Positions 55,857 to 64,000 of a stretch of 64,000 bases of DNA are shown here, in pieces. Each line of letters opens with the position of its first letter. The first letter of the stretch is position 1. Source of the DNA: Aspergillus flavus. Its lineage: Eukaryota > Ascomycota > Eurotiomycetes > Eurotiales > Aspergillaceae. Below the pieces are notes generated by a model. That model searched no databases. It had not been told where the DNA came from and saw nothing but the letters and a program-made list of their open reading frames with translations. A program made the translations under genes and the position numbers. Location of the stretch: positions 6,324,001-6,388,000 of the forward strand of contig NC_092406.1 in assembly GCF_009017415.1 (NCBI RefSeq), given 5' to 3'.

Positions 55857-58800
55857 CTACTCATCGACCATAACTAGATTGGACCTGTCTGCTATCTTCC
55901 CTGCCAATTCCATCAAGGACGAACTAGCTAAGATTTCCAGAATAGGAACCGTGCCCTCTATGTGTTTGGAGATCCAGTTCCGCAGTTCGACCGCTACATG
56001 AGAATCGATTCCGTACTCCGTTATTGGACCTGTAGGGTTGATGCTGTCAACTGGAATTGAGAGATGAGTGGCGACTCGAGTACTTAAAGCTGTATAGATT
56101 ACAGCTGTAGCATCTTCGAGGGTTTTCGTGGCCTGGAGACCCTGTCTCAGTGTATCGGGTATTTCGGTCTGGGAGCTGACTGACGTGTCCAGATGGAGTC
56201 GACGAAAGTGGGAGAAAAGAGGTGCATCGAAGTTGGGTAGTGATCGACCTGCTTTCCACTGACCCAAACCGGTAATTATTTGGGAAGTCGTTCTGTCTTC
56301 CTGGCAGCTCGTGATTGCTACCTCGATTAATGACATAAGGGTCTTAGTATCAGTTCCCTGGAATCCCTGCTGCTCCATTTTCGATGCCAGTTCTTTGTTC
56401 TCGGCTAGATAGCCCGCATTGGTGATTACTCCTAGATCTAAGGATACTGCCGGAAGGCCTAAGGAGTTACGGTATGCTGCGAATGAGTCCATGAATGTTG
56501 AGCCGGCGGCGTAGGCGGCCTGCGTCGCGTTGCCTATTATGCCGCTAATGGAAGATAGCATGACGAACCAGTCGAGATTGGATGGGAGGTAGCGGTGGAG
56601 GTTCCAAGTGCCGTGGTACTTTGGCCCAAGTATTGTAATGTAGTCGGCAAGAGTCATTTTCTCGATATGGGTGTCCTGGGATCTGTCAGCTTCATCCTTG
56701 TAGATCGAGTGTTAGGAGAAGGTACCCTTAGAATCATGGCACCTTGGATGACGCCCCGAATTGGTGGTACAGTTTCTTGAAGATCGTTCACCATCTTTTC
56801 AACTTGATCAGATTGGGATATGTCGCAGGCATGAATGATGGTTCGGACTCCCTTCTCGTTCAATCCCTGTATAGTCCTTTGGGACGATGCTCCTGATAGT
56901 CCGCTCCTACTGACGAAGATGATTGTTCTTGCTCCATGATCTGCCAGCCAGAGTGCTGTCGCGCGACCGATACCACCGAGACCCCCGACAAGCATGTATG
57001 ATACATCTGGTCGGAGAAGCATATCGGGTTGCCTAGAGACGATAGTCTACTGACTTAGTATTTTCCAATAGGGGAGGGACTAGTACGAACCTTGACCATG
57101 ACATCAATACCAGCTGTTAGTACAATCGGGTCTCGATGATTTGTTAGCGTGAGAACATCCAGCGCTTCAGCGAAGTTCGAGATGCTATAAGAGGTCGGGT
57201 GTGAGTGACCACGGAGTGTGCCTCGGCGAAAAAGACGCGCTACTCGGTCCCAAACCTCGTCAAGCATTTCAGAATTATTATTGACTAGGTTCCCAATGTC
57301 CATTGTAGCAAAAATGATATCTTTGTCGAGTTCTGGCACTTCCCATCCACGCTTCTCAGCTGTGTTACGGGCATGTAATTGAATGAAAGTGCCTGATGCT
57401 CCAAAACATTTCCATGATGAACGGAAGGTATGATTGTCGGATTCACCACAGTTAAGTATTGTCTTCACTCCTTTGTTATCGGTCAACTTAAGGAGATCTT
57501 TGAAGTACGACTCGTCAGTCCGGAGTATCCGTTCATCGGACAACAGAGACGAGGAGACGAAAAGTTCTTTATCTGCGGCGCTCCCCACAAGCGCGTATGC
57601 ATGAGCACCTGATACAGTACATACTTCGATTGCAGCTTGACCAACTGCTCCAACAGCAGAGCTAATCAATATTCTATCTCCGGGTTTTATATCAGCAAGG
57701 CAATGGACGGCATGGAAAGCTGTGCAATAAGCCGCGGGAATCGCGGCAGCAGTTTCAAAAGACATATCCGAAGGTATTTTTTGAAATGCAGTTTCTCTGT
57801 CTTGGTAGAAACTTGCGGCTGTTCCTGATCTAAGGCAGGCTACTCTGTCTCCAGGTATCAGGTTGCGAACGGATCTACCGACAGCTTGTACAGTCCCGCT
57901 ACATCCGAGCCCAATTTCCGCTGCGCCTGAAGCTTGGCTGTCCGCTAGCTGCGCATCTCGCTCACTCAGTCCGACGGCATGGACTTGTATGCGGACCTCA
58001 ATATCCGAAAGCGTGGTAATCCGGCTGTCATCTATGAAGTGGATATCTTCGGGTTGGACACTATCATTCACCGCCACTCTCAGAGGTCGGTTCACCTGAT
58101 GGAAGGCTTCAACGCTTGTGAGATGCTTATCTTGAACAGATGCAATCGCTTCATACCACCGTTGGTTCTCCATAATCCGAGGGATAAGAAGCGCACCACT
58201 CCTTTCCACATATTCTGTATCGGACTCGGCTGACTTCCCTCCCAACATACGTTGACGAACAAGATCGTAGATGAGTTCAGCCGCTCGATACCCGCAAAGC
58301 GGACTACCAGCATCTAAATCAAGTGTGATAATAGGCTCTACTCCCGTCTCTGAGCGAGCAGTTCGTGTAAAGCCGGTGATAATGCCGGCTTCTGGATTGA
58401 CTGGTGTGATTGTGCCACCACGCGTCACCCAGAGGACGCAGGCCGCTTCCAGAAACATCTGCTTAATTATATCCATTGTTGCTTGATCCAGAGATGCTAG
58501 GACCGGTGCCTGCAGATCACTCAGGACGACACAAGCCTTTCTCTGCGGCTTCAGATGAGCAAGGTCGGTTGTGTCAACTTGCGATACTGAAGAAAGAAGG
58601 TCTCGCAAATGGGGTATCTGTACACCACACTCGCCTTCCTCTGCAACAATCACAACTTCTGACGTGAGCGAAGTCTGTTGTCTTATAGGTCGAGAAATAA
58701 TAACCATACATTGATCTCTAGACCCGCTTAGTTCTTGCAATTCCGAGAACTGAGCATCCTTTAGAGTGGTTATCAAGTCATTGTCGAAATATCCAACCCC

Positions 58801-61800
58801 ATCTTGCTTCCACGGCCCCGCAAAATCAGCGAATATCACATACTCGGATAATTTCGGTTTGCATAAAGGGTCGATCAGAACCAGATGACCATTAGGCTTG
58901 AGGAGACTATGAATATTGCTCAATGCTTTATGCTTCGATTCGACTGTGTATAGCCCATGTGCAATAACCACGACATCGTATTGCTGTATGGCGAAACCCT
59001 GGGCATGTAGGTCTCCCTCGACGTCAAGCTCCTTGATTTCCACGCAGTGGTCCCATGCACAGATCTCATCTCGTGTTGGCTCTAGAAGACGTAAATCTGG
59101 GTGTGTTGCGGTATACTTGGTGAATCGAGTAACACCACCCTTTGCCCCGACGAGCCGTTGGAGGAATCTCTTCGATGCTCCACCCGTACTAGCCTCGACT
59201 TCAAGGATTGATACCATAGGGTTCTTATGGCCAACCAGGTCCAAGTACCTGGAGACTGTTTCATATGCCGTGTCATCGTAGACCGTTTTCCAGTACTCGT
59301 CCCACATGGAGTGTTCATCAACTGTTCCAAGGCTGGTGTCCTCCGTCAAGCTAAGAGAGAGATTGGCGCCCACAGTGCAGAGAACATGACCTTCAGGACC
59401 GGAAGATTTGACTCGTTCGATATCATCACTCTGAATATTGCGGGATCTCTGATATCGCTGGGTCGCTGTCTCTTTGAAGAATTCGAGCTGTCTTTTCCTG
59501 AAAGCCGGGAGCTTCTCAGTGGTCGCTTGGTTCACATGTTTAACGTATTCCTTGATGTAGTATAATGCGCATGCTTCATGCAAAGCGTTAAATCCACTAG
59601 ACTGCTTCTTTGACTCCTTGCAGACGGGGACAATGCTCGATAACGCAGACCCGGTCAGGAAATCTATATCCAAATCCCATTTCAACTCATGTGCTATATG
59701 ATTCTTCATTCTCTTCGACTCCGGAGGTGGGCTCGGTCCAAGACGCCTGCACCGTAGATCCGTAATCGAAATAGACGGTCGTCGAGATTCATCCAGAACT
59801 GAAATCGAGGCTATAAGACCCCCCTTTCTTGTGCACTGTGTTTTGGTCAACACATTTAGTTTGCTCCCAGCCGCGTAATCTGTGCGGCATGACACGCACA
59901 TCTCATCGATACGGACAGGAACGGCAGGGTCGTTGATGGTGTCCGTGTTGACGAATATCGTGTGAATTATACTGTCCAAAGTGCAAGGATGTATCAGAAA
60001 CGGAAACTGAAAATTCATGGGCATCACTGCAGCAGTATCTGGAGTGATAATCTCTGATATACACGTTGAGTTCTTGAAGCGTGCTTGCCTGATGTTAGCG
60101 AAACACGGTCCGTACTCGAGCCCGACACTGGCTAAGGCTTTGTAAAATGATGGGATGTCGAGGGAAGTAAAGTTATGGGCTGCTCGCTCAGATTCAAGCC
60201 CAGATTCGACTCGATCGCCATTCTGTGCTCCAATCAAACCATTGCAATGCTCTGTCCATATGTTGTCCTGTGTGACTGAGTAAATGTGAAATTTGTGAGC
60301 CTGATGGGAGCCACGAGAGTTGCTCTCGCATTGGTTAAGTATGAGTAAGGTCTCTACAGCCGCTGTCTCGTGGAGTACTAGAGCCGATTGAATGGATATG
60401 TCACGAATGTAGATTGTGGGTTTCTCATCTGCAGTGGTACCGATTAAGGTATGCTGAAGGAATGCCTCTATCGCCATGACAATATACCCAGCAGCAGGAT
60501 ATACAATATTAGATTCGATTCTGTGATCCAATAGCCAAGGGTTTTCAGACACGCGAAGAAAGTTTCTCCACAAAGGCTGAAAAGAACAAGCCATCCTATC
60601 GATGACGCCCAATAGATCTGTCCTGGCATGCTTGCGATTGCGAAAGGTCTTGCTAACCCGGGGCTCTGCCCAATATGTGTTTGTATGACTCCACGAATAC
60701 TGAGGGAGGTCAACAAGCACGCTTGGTTCCTGAGAAGCCGTGGGATCGTTAATCGCCCGGGAGTCCACGGGATATCCGGTACACATTAGTGTAGCGGCAG
60801 CCGTTAGAGCCGTTGTAATAGCATTGCTCTTTCTGGTCAAAACACTAATGCATAAAATATCAGCTGCATTGAGCTTTGTGTCATCTCGCAAGGTCTGCTT
60901 GATTGGCCCTGCCAGTGTAGCATGAGGACCAACCTCAACAAGGGCATCCACGCTGACCTTTTGAGCCGTACCGGCTCGCTTTATTCGCTTGTCTCCTAGC
61001 GTCCTGACGGGATCCCGCTGGTTAATTGTCTCAAAGCACAGAGCGCGCAACGAATCGGCAAAATTCACCTGGTTTAGAAGGTTACTAACCCAATATCGTG
61101 AATCCAGTTCGGATGGGTTGATCTCCGCTCCTGTAACGGAAGAGAAAAAGGATACAGATCGATTATGAAGATAGTTTGCAACCTCCTCACGGCTCCGTGG
61201 GCTCACATGCGCTATATGACCCAAGTACTGCTCCTTAACTAATTCCATATGGTGGGAATGGTATGCAACTTCCACTGCTAGTCGGCGGCTGAAAACTTGC
61301 TTCTCGCGAACGATCCGCTCTAATTCATCGATAGCAGGAAGGTCTCCGGCAATCGTGACACTCGTTGGGCTGTTGATGCACGCTACAACAGCCTTGCCCG
61401 ATTGGAGCATCTCGAGATACGACTGGCTCTCCCGGACAGACGTCCCGAGGGCAAGCATGGCCCCCCTTATCTGCCCATTAGCGAAAGACGAGCTACTGAC
61501 AACCACTCCTCGGTAGTAAGCCACTGCCATGGCATCCTCCATGGTCAATGCGCCAGTAGCATATGCAGCGGCAATTTCCCCGCTAGAGTGTCCGGTTACT
61601 GAGTCTGGATGTATTCCCCAAGATGCCAGTAGATCAACCAGGGCTATCTGAAGGGCAGAACATATGGGCTGGCTGAAGAGGGGGTTGCTCAGTCGCGAAA
61701 CTTCTTGAGTCTTCAGGATCTCATCTATTCATATTTATCAGCGGATGCTGGTCATGACATGAAGCGAATCCTGGCAAGGGGTAATACCAGATTAACGTAC

Positions 61801-63951
61801 CCACCATACAGTAAGGAGCACCAATGGATAGCATATAGTCGTCGATTCTTTGGATTGATTCGTGGAATACCGGGTATGCCTCGAATAGCTCCTTTCCCAT
61901 TCCCGCCCACTGCGCACCCTGTCCCGTGAAGACGAACGCGATAGTTGGTCGTCGACGAGCTTTAACAATTTTCACCCGACCAGATGATGCTTCTGCTAGT
62001 GTGGCAGGAGATGCTCCCACAATGGCAGCTCTGCAGGCATGGACCGTACGGCGTTCGTTCAACGTATAAGCTAGGTTACTCATGTATCTATCATCTGCCT
62101 CGGACCTTTCCTTGAGTAGATATTCTCGAAAGTTCTGAAGCTGCCTCGTGGTGGACCTCTCATCAAACCCAGAGAACATGTAGACTCGAGATCGGTTAGG
62201 GCAAACTTGGTTGGCATCGACAACATGCTCGCCATGTTGCACTATACTTCTCAGTCCACGACTGTAAAGATAGCCTGATGCATCTTCGAGTATGGCATGT
62301 GCGTTACTCCCCCCATATCCGAAGCTGTTTACAGAAACACGATGCGGACCCGGGTATTCCCACGGCTCCGCAGATAACTGTATCTGTGGCGGGCTTAATG
62401 ACAAATACCTAAATGAAGGTGTTCGGAACTCTTACCTTCAGTTTCCAGTCTTCGCATCGGATACGAGGATTGACCACTCGAAAGTTGCGGTTGGGAAGAA
62501 AGGTCCGATTCTCAAGCATCAGGACGGCTTTAATAACGCCCGCAACTCCACTCGTACCCTCCAGATGGCCGACGTTGGTTTTAATGGACCCGACTCGTAG
62601 CGGTCGCATGGGACTTCGATTGTGGCAAAATACCTTTGCGAGAGCTGCTGTTTCAATATGGTCGCCAGCCTGAGTTCCAGTACCGTGGGCTTCGACGAAG
62701 TCCGTCTCGCATGGATCGAGGCCAGCCACCTCGTAGACATGACGCATCAGAGCTTCTTGCGATGTGCCATTCGGCAGGGTAATTCCGGGGGTTCTCCCGT
62801 CTTGATTCAGCCCAGAGCCTCGGATTATGGCGCGGATGGGGTCATGGTCTTGAATGGCGTCTCTTAATGGCTTGAGGATCAAACACCCAATACCTTCGCC
62901 TCGAGCGTATCCGCTGGCATTTTCGTCGAATGTATGGCATCGTCCGTCCGGGGAAAGGAACCTGCGTATTTGTCAAATCTAGTTAAATACAATGTGTCTT
63001 TCTTACTAACTTCATCATAGTCATTGTTGACATGAACTCGTGGCTAAGAATCAAATTGACTCCCGCTGCGACGGCCATCGACGCATCACCGGTCCGGAGG
63101 CTTTGACATGCCAGATGGAGAGCTGTCAAACTACCTGAACAGGCGGTATCAACTGTGACACTAGGGCCTTTCATGTCAAAGAAGTACGACACTCGGTTCG
63201 CCGTCATGGCTCGCGACTGCCCTGAGTTTGTGCACTGATACATCGGAATGCAGTCTGGGTCACGGAGGAGAAGATCGGTGTAGTCGGCGTTGAAACAACC
63301 AACAAAGCAGGCTGTTGAACTGCCCATAATCTTTGCCATCGGGATACCAGCTATTGGCTGTGAGCGTACACCCGGATACGAGGACAGCATGGACATACCA
63401 TTTTCGAAGCCTTCGTAAGTAACCTCAAGTAACAGCCGCTGCTGAGGGTCCATCGCCTAAGGGCTGGGTATTAGAAAAACAGTCCGGACCCAGTGGTCGC
63501 TGAGTTTACCTACGGCCGCCTCGTCGCTTGTCATGTTGAAGAATGGTGCATCAAACAAAGTCACATCTTCTGCTAGGAAATGCCCGCCTTCAACGTTGAT
63601 CTGTGTGTGTCTTGTTGTCAGCTCTAAGATGGTCAAATGTCTGGAGGATATGACTGTACTCACTGTTCCATGTCGTGAGTGGTCCGGATGATAAAAGGCA
63701 TCATTATTCCATCGAGACTTTGGAATTGGACTCCACGCCTCCCGCCCTTCGAGAATCATCGTCCATAATTCCTTAATATGGGTGGCACTCCCAGGGCCTC
63801 TGAAGCCCATTCCAACGATTGCAATGGGCATGCACAGATCTTCTGATAGGATGGACAAGTCATCTTGATCTACTGAAGTTGGTTCTGAAGAAGTTTGAGT
63901 GGAAGGAGTCGGGATGGCGGGTGGACTATGTGCAAGGGAATCGGCCGTCAT
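55857..63951 (-). CDS. Highly reducing polyketide synthase, complete
   Basis: Type I iterative PKS, about 2567 aa, from exons (minus) 63951-63664, 63600-63514, 63456-63011, 62961-62436, 62383-61801, 61724-57091, 57046-56726 and 56675-55857 (introns 44-76 bp, all in phase). Order: KS (Cys near residue 231 in VDTACSGS; EAHGTGTQAGD; KTNVGHLEG), AT ([22 protein letters not shown]), DH (DHRIESNIVYP, LDSIIHT), MT-like region, ER, KR (GGLGGIGR near 2208, SSISG, Tyr in AAYAAGS) and ACP (Ser in YGIDSHVAVELRNW, near residue 2520). There is no thioesterase. The MT motif I reads LEVEASTGG near residue 1485, lacking two glycines of the usual pattern. The ER has GLSERD where GLNFRD is usual but a plausible nucleotide loop, SAVGAVGQAA. 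KS, AT, DH, KR and ACP look competent. The product is unknown. Confidence 0.95.
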
Positions 63952-64000
63952 GATGGTTCAGCGACCCATGCATAGTAGCTAGAATAGATTCACAAACATA
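63952..64000. other. PKS upstream edge
   Basis: Only 49 bp of the PKS promoter side are present; the partner genes of this PKS, if any, lie to the right. Confidence 0.5.

Noticed and set aside
1..64000. CRISPR arrays, bacterial operons, rRNA genes, tandem satellite arrays
   Set aside because: No regularly spaced repeats or rRNA-like sequence were seen; the window is eukaryotic nuclear DNA with spliceosomal introns.

Overview
This window is nuclear DNA of a filamentous ascomycete, most likely Eurotiales (Aspergillus/Penicillium type). The basis is the short introns (about 44-90 bp, GTATGT/GTAAGT donors, CTAAC/CTGAC-like branch points), highly reducing polyketide synthases, Zn2Cys6 regulators, a PDR-type ABC pump, a siderophore-type MFS carrier and a tRNA-Ala(AGC). 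The genus is an inference from gene families; no species can be named from sequence alone.

Left part (1-21.7 kb): the N-terminal two thirds of a highly reducing PKS (minus strand, cut inside its enoylreductase by the window edge), a type-B carboxylesterase, a Zn2Cys6 regulator transcribed divergently from it, an 8-exon Dal5/TNA1-type MFS permease, a small secreted protein, a laccase-type multicopper oxidase, and after a 2.3-kb gap a multi-pass membrane protein. PKS, esterase, regulator and permease form a plausible secondary-metabolite cluster whose other half lies beyond base 1.

Middle part (22-39.4 kb): a decayed class II fructose-bisphosphate-aldolase-like gene (in-frame stop plus frameshift), a gene-poor stretch of about 3.7 kb, a GFA-domain protein, a class II aldolase/adducin protein with a GATA-palindrome upstream, a broken retrotransposon gag gene, a siderophore-type MFS transporter convergent with a secreted class 2 lipase, then more gene-poor DNA and a graveyard at 37.4-39.4 kb with relics of an unknown ORF and a superfamily-1 helicase.

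Right part (40-64 kb): a second Zn2Cys6 regulator (6 exons), a full-length PDR ABC transporter with two Gcn4/AP-1-like sites in its promoter, an ankyrin-repeat relic, a P-loop kinase-like protein with a GC-AG intron inside its Walker A motif, tRNA-Ala, a short DUF924 protein, a CPA1-type Na+/H+ antiporter, and a second, complete highly reducing PKS (8 exons, about 2567 aa) whose methyltransferase motif looks degenerate. Its cluster presumably continues to the right. Nothing in the sequence directly links the two PKSs, and the relics and gaps between them argue for two separate clusters. Exon boundaries were deduced by hand from splice signals, reading phase and family continuity; they are not transcript-verified.
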